Part shown: positions 33,402 to 41,583 of the stretch, in pieces
Layout of the letters: each line of letters begins with the position of its first letter
Numbering within the stretch: the stretch's first letter is position 1
Assembly: GCA_026393855.1 (NCBI GenBank)
Contig: JAPKZJ010000070.1
Coordinates: 1-64,000 of the forward strand
Direction of reading: 5' to 3'
Length of the DNA: 64,000 nt
Source of the DNA: Candidatus Aminicenantes bacterium
GTDB lineage: Bacteria; Acidobacteriota; Aminicenantia; Aminicenantales; UBA4085
Made by a program: the position numbers and the translations under genes
Notes under the pieces: model-generated
Told to the model about the DNA's origin: nothing
Database searches by the model: none
Seen by the model: the letters and a program-made list of their open reading frames with translations, nothing else

Positions 33402-34751
33402 ATGAAAAAATGCGTTTATGCGACGATCCTGCGGCGGGCCTTGGCCGGGGTCCTGCTTCTCCCCTTTCTGGCGGGCCTGCTGGCCGCCCAGCGGGTCGGC
33501 TTCTCCAAGGAAGAATTCGTCCGTCGGCGCCAAGCCCTCTGCGAGCGGACCAAGGACGGCCTGATCGTCCTCTTCGGCGAGGACAGGCCTCCCGCCGGGG
33601 CTCCTTCCCGGCAGGATAACGACTTCTTTTACCTCTGCGGCGTCGAGGATCTGGGCGCCATCCTGGCCATGAACGCCCGCACGGGGGAGACTAATCTTTT
33701 TCTGCCCCGACAATCGGCGCGCGAGGAGATGGTCAGCGGCGCCAATCTGCTTAAGGACGAGTCGGCCAAGGCCCGACTCGGCCTGGCCAACCTCTATGAT
33801 GTCGGCTACTTCGACGAATACCTGGCCCGTATCCTGCCTGGAGGAAGACCGCTCTGGCTTCGCCTCCAGCCGGGCGACACGGCGGACAACGCCCGCAGCG
33901 AAGTCCTCATCTTTGAAGCCCGCAAGAACCGGACCCATTACAACGCCCAGATGACCCGCGATGATTTCCGCATCGAGCGGTTGCGCGAGCGGTATCCCGC
34001 CGCGGAGCTGAGGGATGTCACGCCGTTCCTGGATGCCCTGCGGGCGGTCAAGAGCCCGGAGGAGATCGCCGTTATGCGCCGCAACGGCAAGCTTTCGGCC
34101 GAGGCCGTGCGGCAGGCCATGCTGGCTTCGCGGCCGGGCGTCTTCGAATATGAAATCGAGGCCGCGGCCCGATACGTGACGCTCAAGGGCGGGGCCAGCG
34201 GGATGGCCTTCGCTCCCATCGTCGGCTCGGGTCCCAACACCTGCGTCTGGCATTACGACCAGAACGGCCGCCAGACCAAGCCCGGCGACCTGGTCCTGAT
34301 GGACTTCGGGGCCGATCTCGACCATATGGCCATGGATATCACTCGGACTTGGCCCGTTTCAGGCGTCTTCAGCCGCGAGCAGCGCGAAGTCTACGAGATC
34401 GTCCTGGCCATCGAACAGGCTTGCATCGAAGCCTACAAGCCCGGCGCTACGACGGCCGACGTCCAAGTCCACGTGGCCGAGGTCCTCAAGCGCAAGGGGT
34501 TGGACGCCCGCGGCGAAAGGGGCGGGTTCGGCCATTTCGTCGGCTTGGGGACGCACGACGTCGGGCCCCGGATCGCCAAGCTCGAGGAAGGCATGATCTT
34601 CGCCATCGAGCCGGCCTTGTATTATCCGGAAAAGGCCATCGGTATCCGGATCGAAGATACGGTGCTCATCACCAAGGACGGCTGCGAAGTCCTGACCCGC
34701 GACGCCCCTAAAGAGATCGCCGACATCGAGAAGCTCCTCGGCCGCCGCTGA
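33402..34751 (+). CDS. Xaa-Pro aminopeptidase (M24B), exported
   Basis: 449 residues from the ATG at 33402; an ATG 6 bp earlier directly abuts AGGAG and is too close to it. Signal peptide about 1-30. An N-terminal creatinase-like domain (about 35-175) is followed by the pita-bread catalytic domain. Metal ligands are visible: Asp in LMDFGAD, Asp in MAMDITRTW, His in GFGHFVGLGTHD, Glu in AIEPALYYP and Glu in RIEDTV. It removes N-terminal residues ahead of proline. Export is unusual compared with cytoplasmic PepP and matches the periplasmic peptide-degrading theme here. Confidence 0.92.
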   Translation: MKKCVYATILRRALAGVLLLPFLAGLLAAQRVGFSKEEFVRRRQALCERTKDGLIVLFGEDRPPAGAPSRQDNDFFYLCGVEDLGAILAMNARTGETNLFLPRQSAREEMVSGANLLKDESAKARLGLANLYDVGYFDEYLARILPGGRPLWLRLQPGDTADNARSEVLIFEARKNRTHYNAQMTRDDFRIERLRERYPAAELRDVTPFLDALRAVKSPEEIAVMRRNGKLSAEAVRQAMLASRPGVFEYEIEAAARYVTLKGGASGMAFAPIVGSGPNTCVWHYDQNGRQTKPGDLVLMDFGADLDHMAMDITRTWPVSGVFSREQREVYEIVLAIEQACIEAYKPGATTADVQVHVAEVLKRKGLDARGERGGFGHFVGLGTHDVGPRIAKLEEGMIFAIEPALYYPEKAIGIRIEDTVLITKDGCEVLTRDAPKEIADIEKLLGRR

Positions 34752-34783
34752 CCGGGGAATCGCGCCGAAAACAGGAGGAAAGC

Positions 34784-35251
34784 ATGAAACGCATCGTTCG
34801 CATGTTCGCCCCGCTCATTCTGGCCGCGGTTTTGGCGGCCCAGACGGCCGCCCCAGCCCAGAAGCCGGACGGCGAGCCGGATCGGATCACCCTCCAGCAC
34901 ATCCTGATTTCGTTCCTGGGAAGCGCCGGGACCGTCCCCGACGTCACCCGGACCCAGGCTGAGGCCAAGGCCCTGGCCGAAATGATCCTCGGCCTGGCCC
35001 GCCAAGGCGGGGATTACGGAGCCCTGGTCAAGCAGTATACCGACGACCGCGCGCCCGGCATCTACAAGATGGCCAATTTCGGCGTCGACCCGATCCAGGG
35101 CCCGCCGAGCAAGAAGGAATACGCCCGGGCCAAGATGGTGGCCGCCTTCGGCGACGTCGGATTCAAGCTCAAGGTCGGGGAGGTCGGGCTGGCGGTCTAC
35201 GACCCGATCAAGTCTAAATATGGCTGGCATGTCATCAAGCGGCTGGAATAA
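34784..35251 (+). CDS. Parvulin-type peptidyl-prolyl isomerase, exported
   Basis: 155 residues with a signal peptide (about 1-25). The rest is a single rotamase domain: ITLQHILISF opens the domain, EAKALAEMILGLARQGGDYGALVKQYTDD is the helix region, and FKLKVGEVGLAVYDPIKSKYGWHVIKRLE is the typical close. No SurA-like chaperone arm is present, so it is a minimal parvulin. It lies between two exported peptidase genes, 32 and 30 bp away. Confidence 0.92.
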   Translation: MKRIVRMFAPLILAAVLAAQTAAPAQKPDGEPDRITLQHILISFLGSAGTVPDVTRTQAEAKALAEMILGLARQGGDYGALVKQYTDDRAPGIYKMANFGVDPIQGPPSKKEYARAKMVAAFGDVGFKLKVGEVGLAVYDPIKSKYGWHVIKRLE

Positions 35252-35281
35252 TCTCCGGCCGAAGGCCAAGGGAACGCACCC

Positions 35282-36958
35282 ATGAGAAACTCGTCGCATC
35301 GCTGTCGCTTCGGATACGGGTTCGCTCTGATCCTCCTCCTGGCCGGCTTGGCCGCGGCCCAGTCCCGGGGGCTCAAGCTCATCCGGGCGGAAGACATGAG
35401 CCGCTGGCTGGAGTTCCTGGCCGCTCCCGAGTTCGAAGGCCGCAACTCGCCCTCGACGCCCTACACCATCGCTGCCCGTTATGTCGCTCTGGAAGCCCGG
35501 CGGATCGGACTCAAACCGCTTCTGCCCGGCGGCGAATGGTTTCAGCCCGTGCCGGTGGAAGTGACGACTGTTTCCGCGGCGAAGTCCCGCCTGCGCGTCG
35601 TCGGCTCGGGCGGCGAACAGACGTTTTTCTTTCCCCAGTCTTTCGTCGCCAATCCCCGCGGGATGAACGAAGGGACGGCGTCCGGCGGGCTTGTCTTGGT
35701 TGAACCATGGCCCGCCCTTCCGGCCGCCGAGCTCGAAAAGGCGTTGAACGCCGTTGGCCTGGATTTCCGGGGCAAGATCGTGGTGACGCTCGCCTCGACC
35801 CCTCCCGCCGCCGCTTCATCCCAGGCCGGCGGCACGGCCGCCATGATCCTGGCGCGATTCCTGCGGAGCAAAGGGGCGGCGGGTATGGTCACCATCATCA
35901 CCCCCGAAAGAGAGAAAAACCTGGCCCAGAAAGGGCTTTGGTTCGATGTCGGCGAGCGGCTACGCTTCCCGGATATCGACACCTCGATCCCCGGCTCCGC
36001 GGCGCCGGCCGTCGCGGCGCCCGGCGCCGGCGCGGCTCCCGCTCCCTTCTATCAGGCCGAAGTCCGTCACGACGCCGGGGCCGCCATCCTGGGCCTTTCC
36101 CGCCCCGAGCTCGAGGCGCTGTTCGACGGCGCCGGCCGGGCCGCCGCCGTCACGGCCAAGGAGATGGCCGGCCGGACGGTCGAGATTGCGATCTACTTCG
36201 ATGTTCGTGCCGCCTCGACGCCGAATGTCGTCGGCTGGATCGAAGGCTCCGATTCGAAGCTCAAGGACGAGTTCGTCGTCCTCAGCTCCCATATCGATCA
36301 CCTCGCCTCCCGGGAAGGAAGGATCTTCCCCGGGGCCGACGACAACGGTTCGGCCACGGTCGGAATGCTGTCCTTAGCCAAAGCCTTGACGGCGGAGCGG
36401 CCGCGCCGTTCGATCGTCTTCCTGTGGAACACCTGCGAGGAGGATGGACTGGTTGGGGCCTATTATTTCGTCCAGCACTGCCCGGTCCCCGTGGACAAAA
36501 TCAGCGCGAATCTGAATATGGACATGCTCTCACGCAACGATCCGGGCATGATCTATCTCATCGGCTCGAACAAGATCTCTTCCGAGCTTGACCGCAGCTT
36601 CCAGGTCCAGAACGAGCGTTCGGTCCGGCTGAGGCTCGACTATACCTTCGAGTCTCCGACCCATCCCGACCGGTTCTTCTTCCGCAGCGATCAGTACCCT
36701 TTTATCCGCTTCGGGATTCCCGGCGTCTGGGTCTTTTGCGGGACGACCCCCGACTATCATCAGGCGACGGATTCGTTCGAGCGGGCCGATTTGGCCAAGG
36801 CCGAGAAGGTCGTCAAGCTGGTCTACCTGGTGGCGCTGGATATCGGCAACAAACCGGCTTTGCTCAAGCTGGATCTCAATCCCGAGATTGCGACCCGGGG
36901 CGCCCACAACATGCGGATCAACTGGCAGCGGCCGGCCGGACCGACCGAGAAGCGCTGA
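35282..36958 (+). CDS. M28 family zinc peptidase with PA domain, exported
   Basis: 558 residues with a signal peptide (about 1-21). A PA-like insert (about 100-260) interrupts the peptidase fold. The two-zinc site of M28 is complete: His in SSHIDH, bridging Asp in GADDNGSA, the catalytic Glu pair in NTCEEDGL, Asp in NLNMDML and His in PDYHQATDSFE. It should act as an aminopeptidase or carboxypeptidase outside the cytoplasm. It is last in the cyclophilin to M28 run and ends 6 bp from the convergent helix-hairpin-helix gene. Confidence 0.93.
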   Translation: MRNSSHRCRFGYGFALILLLAGLAAAQSRGLKLIRAEDMSRWLEFLAAPEFEGRNSPSTPYTIAARYVALEARRIGLKPLLPGGEWFQPVPVEVTTVSAAKSRLRVVGSGGEQTFFFPQSFVANPRGMNEGTASGGLVLVEPWPALPAAELEKALNAVGLDFRGKIVVTLASTPPAAASSQAGGTAAMILARFLRSKGAAGMVTIITPEREKNLAQKGLWFDVGERLRFPDIDTSIPGSAAPAVAAPGAGAAPAPFYQAEVRHDAGAAILGLSRPELEALFDGAGRAAAVTAKEMAGRTVEIAIYFDVRAASTPNVVGWIEGSDSKLKDEFVVLSSHIDHLASREGRIFPGADDNGSATVGMLSLAKALTAERPRRSIVFLWNTCEEDGLVGAYYFVQHCPVPVDKISANLNMDMLSRNDPGMIYLIGSNKISSELDRSFQVQNERSVRLRLDYTFESPTHPDRFFFRSDQYPFIRFGIPGVWVFCGTTPDYHQATDSFERADLAKAEKVVKLVYLVALDIGNKPALLKLDLNPEIATRGAHNMRINWQRPAGPTEKR

Positions 36959-36964
36959 CCGGAA

Positions 36965-37240
36965 TCAGATCCGAGTGCGATCCTTCCAGGCCCACCACTT
37001 GAGCAGCGCCGGCTTGGGGGCCTTGCGGGAGGCGAAATAGACGAGACTGCGGAAGACGTACAATTGGCAGCGGTCGATCCTAACTCCTTTCAGGGCGCAT
37101 AGCCGCTCGTACATCTCCAGCGGGTCCCGGCCTTTAAGCTCGGTCGGGCTTCGGAAGCCCAGCCGCCAAAGGTCCTCGGCCGTTTTAGGGCCGACGTTGG
37201 GGAGGGTCCGGAACCGCTTCAGGACGGACGCCCGCTCCAT
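36965..37240 (-). CDS. Helix-hairpin-helix protein (Cdd1 / 'pathogenicity locus' type)
   Basis: 91 residues from the ATG at 37240, which overlaps the stop of the BNR gene by one base (TGATG); a TTG directly before is possible. FRTLPNVGPKTAEDLWRLGFRSPTELKGRDP is a clear helix-hairpin-helix with the GVGPxTA turn, and the C-terminal YERLCALKGVRIDRCQLYVFRSLVYFA is the Cdd1 family block. Such small proteins are thought to bind DNA, though none is well studied. Coupling to a secreted BNR protein has no obvious meaning. Confidence 0.85.
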   Translation of the reverse strand: MERASVLKRFRTLPNVGPKTAEDLWRLGFRSPTELKGRDPLEMYERLCALKGVRIDRCQLYVFRSLVYFASRKAPKPALLKWWAWKDRTRI

Positions 37241-40200
37241 CAATTCCCCCCGCCGGCCTGGATCGGGTCGAGGCGGACGGCGACCTTGCCGCTATAGGCC
37301 TTGCCGTTGACGGTCAGCTTGACGGCATAAACGCCCGGCTCGGCGGTTTGGCCGCCGCCGGCGCGCCCGGCGTAGCCGCCGCCCATCATGCCGCCGCGCC
37401 CAAGCAGCGGCTGGATCAGTCGTTGGATCTCGGTGACCTTGCGGAAGTTCGCTCCGAAGGCCTCGAGCTGCTTGGCCGCGTCCCTCAAAGTCGTCTTGGC
37501 GGCCTCGCTAAGGTCGGACCGAAGAAGTCCGCCCTCGATCTGTTTTTTGAGAGTGCCTGCCAGGTTCTGGGCCGTCGGCGTAGGCGGGTCGAAGCGCAAG
37601 TCCCAAACCACCCGGTTGACGCCCGCGTCGGCCGCGTCCAGGATGAACGTCGTCTTGAGCGTTCCGGTGGCGTCGGTGATTTCCATGGTCGCCGGAGCCT
37701 GCGGCTTGTCTTTAAGATAGAAGTGGAGGAGAGCCCCGGAGGGCGGGTTTTCGCCCTTGAAGAAGAGGTCACCCCGGCCGTAGCCGCCCCGCTGGATGCT
37801 GAGCCACCGCGTGCCCGGTTTATTGCCTTCGAACAGCGCGGCGTCCTGGGCCAGGACGGCGTCGGTCGCCTGGCGCAGCCCGGTGATGTCGTCCAGGATC
37901 CAAAAGCCGCGGCCGTGGGTGGCGGCGATCAGGTCGTTGTCGCGGGGATGGATCAGCAGGTCGTGGACCGCGACCGTGGGCAGGTTGAGGTTCAGGGACG
38001 ACCAGCTCTGGCCGCCGTTGCGGCTGACGAAGGCTCCGAACTCGGTGCCCAGAAAAAGCAGATTCTTGGCCTTGAGGTCCTCGCGGATGACATAGACGGG
38101 CTGGCCGTCCGGAATGCCCGCGGAAGCCGCCGTCCAGGTCTTGCCGAAGTCGGCGGTTTTGAAAACATAGGGGTGGAAATCGTCCGAACGGTGCCCGTCG
38201 AAGGCGACGAAGCAGGTGCCCTCGTCGAAGTGCGAGGCCTCGACCCGGCTGCACCACAGCCCGGCCGGTACGCCCTTGATGGCCGGTCGGACGTTGGCCC
38301 AGGTGACTCCGCCGTCGCGGGTCATCTGGACGTTGCCGTCGTCCGTGCCCACCCAGATCAGCCCGGGCGTCAGGGGCGATTCGGAGATGGTGATGATCGT
38401 GCCGTATGTTTCGGCCCCGGTCACGTCCGGGGTGATGCCGCCGGTCGGCTTGGCGGGGGCGTATTTGCTCTTGTCGTTGGTCGTCAGGTCGGGGCTGATG
38501 AGCATCCAATGATCGCCCCGATCCACCGATTTGAAGAGGTGATTGCCGCCGAAGAAAACCGTGCGCGGGTTGTGGGGCGAAAGGACGATAGGCGTGCTCC
38601 AGTTGAAGCGGAAGACGCTTGTCCGTCCCTGCCCGGCCGCGGTCTGGGGGGAGCCCGCGGCGCCGGCCGCACCGCCCCGGGCGCCGGCCTGGGGCTTGGC
38701 CGGAGGCTGTGGCGCCTGCGCGCCGCGCTGACCGGCGGCCGGCTGGGCCGGAGCGTCCGGGAAGTACTGCTTGTAGTTGGCGATATTGCCCTGGGAGGGC
38801 CGAATGCTCTTGGCTTCCCGGGTCTCGACGTTGACCCGCTGGACGGAGCCGCCCTGGCTCTCGCCGTAGAGCGTCCGCCAGTCGGTCGGATCGTTCTGGG
38901 TGTGGAATCCGTCGCCGCCCCCGACGTTGAACCAGAAGTCGGTCAGGATGGTCCCTTCCCGGCTCATCGACGGGCCGCCCCAGGTTCCGTTGTCCTGCAG
39001 GCCGCCGTAGACATAGTAGGGATCGCGCATGTCGGCGCTGACGGCGTAGAACTGGCTGACGCAGAGATTGTCATAGAAGAGCCAGGTCTTGCCGTGGTCA
39101 TAGGTGATCGAGGCGCCGCCGTCCTGGCCGACGTAGAAGCGGTTCTTGTTGGCCGGATCAAGCCACATGGCGTGGAAGTCGGGGTGCAGGCCGCCGATCG
39201 TCGACCAGGTCTTGCCGCTGTCGGCCGAGAAATTCAGGCTGGTGTTGAGGAAATAAACCCATTTGTCCTCGACCGGGTTGATGTAGATGTGGCTATAGTA
39301 GAACGGCCGGTTGTTCAGCCGGTTCTGGTAGGACCAGGTGGCGCCGCCGTCCTCGGACCGGTAGATGCCCGTGCCCAGTTTGGTCATGTCGTCGTACTCG
39401 GGGTTGGGCTTGGACTCGGTTCCGGACAGGATCGTCTGCCGGGGCTGGAAGCCGTGCTCCACGACGGCCATCAGGATCTTGGGATTGGACCGCGAGACGG
39501 CCAAGCCGATGCGGCCGACGTCCCCGGCCGGGAGCCCCTTGGTCAGCTTGGTCCAGGTGGCGCCGCCGTCGGTCGTCTTGAAGATGCCGCCGTTCGGCCC
39601 GCCCGAGTCGAACCGCCAAGGTAGGCGCAGCCGCTCCCAGAACGAGACGTAGAGGACGTTGGGATCGACCGGGTCCATGACCAGATCGATGGCGCCGGTC
39701 TTGCCGTCGTTGGGCAGGCCGCCGGCCAGCTTGGTCCAGGTCTTGCCGCCGTCGGCCGTCTTGAACAGCCCCCGGTCGCCCGTGAAGCCCCAGGGGTGGC
39801 CTGAAGCCGCGGCGTAGACGATATCGGGATTCGTCGGGTGGGTCAGGACGCGCCCGATCGTCTGGGTCGTCTCCAGTCCCGTACGGACAAACGTCTTGCC
39901 GCCGTCCGTTGATTTATAGATGCCGTCGCCCCAGGCGATGCTGTTGCGGGCGCATTCCTCGCCGGTGCCGACCCAGATGAGGTCCGGGTTCTTCTGGAAG
40001 ACGGCGACGTCGCCGATCGAGGCGGAGCCGTATTTGTCGAAGATGGGCTCCCAGGTGGTCCCCGCGTTGATCGACTTGAAGACGCCGCCGGAGGCCGAGG
40101 CGACCAGGACGAAGCTGAAGTCGTTGTCCAGGGCTTCGAAGTCGGAGATGCGGCCGACCATGTTGGCCGGGCCGATGGATCGCCACTTCAGGTGCTTGAT

Positions 40201-40311
40201 CAGGCTCGACTCGTTGACGGCCGGAGCGTTCTGAGCCGAAAACGCGCCGCTGAAGGCCAGGACGAGGATGACGGCTGCGACCGCCCGAACGGTGGCTCTT
40301 CGTGTTGTCAT
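37240..40311 (-). CDS. Large secreted BNR/sortilin-type beta-propeller protein
   Basis: 1023 residues with a signal peptide (about 1-26, ending FSAQ). Beta-propeller repeats with Asp-box turns recur over about residues 40-800: SINAGTTWEP, STDGGKTF, TADGGKTW, TTDGGATW, SEDGGATW, SADSGKTW, TRDGGVTW, SRNGGQSW. A Gln/Pro/Ala/Gly-rich linker (about 525-560) divides the propeller. The tail (about 840-1023) is beta-rich and ends with a short strand domain. Annotation pipelines call such proteins glycosyl hydrolases, but no glycosidase site is visible; binding is as likely. Two relatives lie at 61056 and 63483. Confidence 0.88.
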   Translation of the reverse strand: MTTRRATVRAVAAVILVLAFSGAFSAQNAPAVNESSLIKHLKWRSIGPANMVGRISDFEALDNDFSFVLVASASGGVFKSINAGTTWEPIFDKYGSASIGDVAVFQKNPDLIWVGTGEECARNSIAWGDGIYKSTDGGKTFVRTGLETTQTIGRVLTHPTNPDIVYAAASGHPWGFTGDRGLFKTADGGKTWTKLAGGLPNDGKTGAIDLVMDPVDPNVLYVSFWERLRLPWRFDSGGPNGGIFKTTDGGATWTKLTKGLPAGDVGRIGLAVSRSNPKILMAVVEHGFQPRQTILSGTESKPNPEYDDMTKLGTGIYRSEDGGATWSYQNRLNNRPFYYSHIYINPVEDKWVYFLNTSLNFSADSGKTWSTIGGLHPDFHAMWLDPANKNRFYVGQDGGASITYDHGKTWLFYDNLCVSQFYAVSADMRDPYYVYGGLQDNGTWGGPSMSREGTILTDFWFNVGGGDGFHTQNDPTDWRTLYGESQGGSVQRVNVETREAKSIRPSQGNIANYKQYFPDAPAQPAAGQRGAQAPQPPAKPQAGARGGAAGAAGSPQTAAGQGRTSVFRFNWSTPIVLSPHNPRTVFFGGNHLFKSVDRGDHWMLISPDLTTNDKSKYAPAKPTGGITPDVTGAETYGTIITISESPLTPGLIWVGTDDGNVQMTRDGGVTWANVRPAIKGVPAGLWCSRVEASHFDEGTCFVAFDGHRSDDFHPYVFKTADFGKTWTAASAGIPDGQPVYVIREDLKAKNLLFLGTEFGAFVSRNGGQSWSSLNLNLPTVAVHDLLIHPRDNDLIAATHGRGFWILDDITGLRQATDAVLAQDAALFEGNKPGTRWLSIQRGGYGRGDLFFKGENPPSGALLHFYLKDKPQAPATMEITDATGTLKTTFILDAADAGVNRVVWDLRFDPPTPTAQNLAGTLKKQIEGGLLRSDLSEAAKTTLRDAAKQLEAFGANFRKVTEIQRLIQPLLGRGGMMGGGYAGRAGGGQTAEPGVYAVKLTVNGKAYSGKVAVRLDPIQAGGGN

Positions 40312-40413
40312 GGGGAGACCTCCTGGAAGATGCGCCCGGAGCCCATCGATCGGCCTCGCGGGTTTATTCCAGGCGATTATATGTAATTAGGCCAATCGGA
40401 GTCCACCCGCTGA

Positions 40414-41340
40414 CTAGACGCCGGCTTGCCCCGGCGGCCGCACGCCGCGTCCGACCCGGCCCGTCAAGGCGTCGCCCAGCTCTTGGCGCGCCTTTTCGGC
40501 CAAGGCCTGCAAGTCCTTGACGACGTCGGGATGGCTCGCGGCGACGTCCGTCGTCTCGCCGATGTCCGACTCGAGGTCGTAAAGCTCCAGCCCGGTCTTC
40601 CCCTGGGCATAAGGTCCCGGGAATCCATTTTGGCCCGGATCGACGCCCCGATAGGACCGGTAGACGTGGGGGAAATGGAGCTTCCAGCGGCCTTGCCGGA
40701 CCGCCTGCAGCTCGCGGCCGTAATAGAAAAAGAAGTGGTCGCGGGGCACGGCCTTCTCGTCGCCGGCCAGGATCGGCACCAGGCTGACGCCGTCGATCGG
40801 CTGCGGCGGCAACGGGGCGCCGACGATCTCCGCCAGCGTTGGCAGGATGTCGATCGTCGAGGCGATCAGGCTGATGGTGCGTCCAGCGGGGATCCGGCCC
40901 GGCCAACGCATCAAGCAAGGTACCCGGGCTCCTCCCTCCCACATCGTCCCTTTGCCCTCGCGAAGCGGCCCCGCCGACCCCGAGCTGGTCCCGAAGTTCA
41001 GCCAGGGGCCGTTGTCACTGGCAAAAACAACCAGGGTGTTCTCGTCCAACTTGAGGCGGTGGAGCGTCTCGAAGAGGCGTCCGGCCGACCAATCGATCTC
41101 CATCATCACGTCGCCGTAAGGCCCCTGGCGGCTGCGGCCGCGGAATTTGTCGGAGACCCCGAGCGGTGTGTGGGGCATGGAGTGGGCCAGGTAGAGGAAG
41201 AACGGCCGCTCCCGATTGGCCTCGATGAATCTGACCGCCCGCTCGGTGTAGCGCGTCGTCAGCGCGTCCATCTGGGCCAGGCTCCCGATCGTCTCGACCG
41301 TCCGGGCGCCGCTTCGGTGGTCTTGTCCCGGGCGCTCCCA
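40414..41340 (-). pseudogene. Sulfatase gene lacking its 5' third
   Basis: About 305 codons of intact sulfatase C-terminal sequence: RYTERAVRFIEANRERPFFL, HSMPHTPLGV, VFASDNGPW (metal-binding Asp-Asn) and GKGTMWEGGARVP. The N-terminal part, with the formylglycine motif Cys/Ser-x-Pro-x-Arg and the first metal Asp pair, is absent. Homology fades near 41330, just before the hairpin repeat at 41351. The open frame continues upstream only as antisense of other sequence. No start codon or ribosome site suits the remnant. Confidence 0.85.
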
Positions 41341-41350
41341 TTTTACGTGA

Positions 41351-41387
41351 TACGTTCGCGGCGCCAAACCCCGATTTTCAAATCGGG
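41351..41387. repeat. Dispersed hairpin repeat, copy 2, at a truncation junction
   Basis: TACGTTCGCGGCGC (41351-41364), spacer CAAA, then CCCCGATTTTCAAATCGGG (41369-41387). Same blocks and order as 25786-25824. It separates the broken end of the sulfatase from the broken end of the oxidoreductase remnant. Confidence 0.75.
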
Positions 41388-41532
41388 TCACGGCTTCATG
41401 CCTGCCCCGGCCGCCGGCCTGCTCCTGGCCTAGGAGATCCTGGACGGGCGGGCCGCGACAATCAACATCTCGCCCCTCCGGCTGGAACGCTTCCGGACGG
41501 GGGATCTGCTCAGCGAATACAACGTCTTCTGA
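41386..41532 (+). pseudogene. C-terminal remnant of a FAD-dependent oxidoreductase
   Basis: The plus strand reads GHGFMPAPAAGLLLA, a TAG stop (41431-41433), then in the same frame EILDGRAATINISPLRLERF and RTGDLLSEYNVF before a TGA at 41530-41532. This is the usual end of DAO-type FAD oxidoreductases (sarcosine/glycine oxidase group: FAD-binding Gly-His-Gly-x-x-x-x-Pro, closing SPxRxxRF). The rest of the gene is absent and the fragment has an in-frame stop, so it is dead. It begins exactly at the hairpin repeat. Confidence 0.8.
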
Positions 41533-41583
41533 CCTCCGCGCCCGGTCGGCGTTTCTGCTACAATGGCAGCCCGGAGCACACTC

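Noticed and set aside
37348-39624. Open frame of 758 codons on the plus strand
   Set aside because: Antisense to the 1023-residue BNR protein, whose repeats and signal peptide are unmistakable. The shadow has no domain.
40376-40381. TATAAT on the minus strand as promoter of the large BNR gene
   Set aside because: A perfect -10 is present about 65 bp before the ATG, but no acceptable -35 lies at 16-18 bp, so it was not listed as a promoter.
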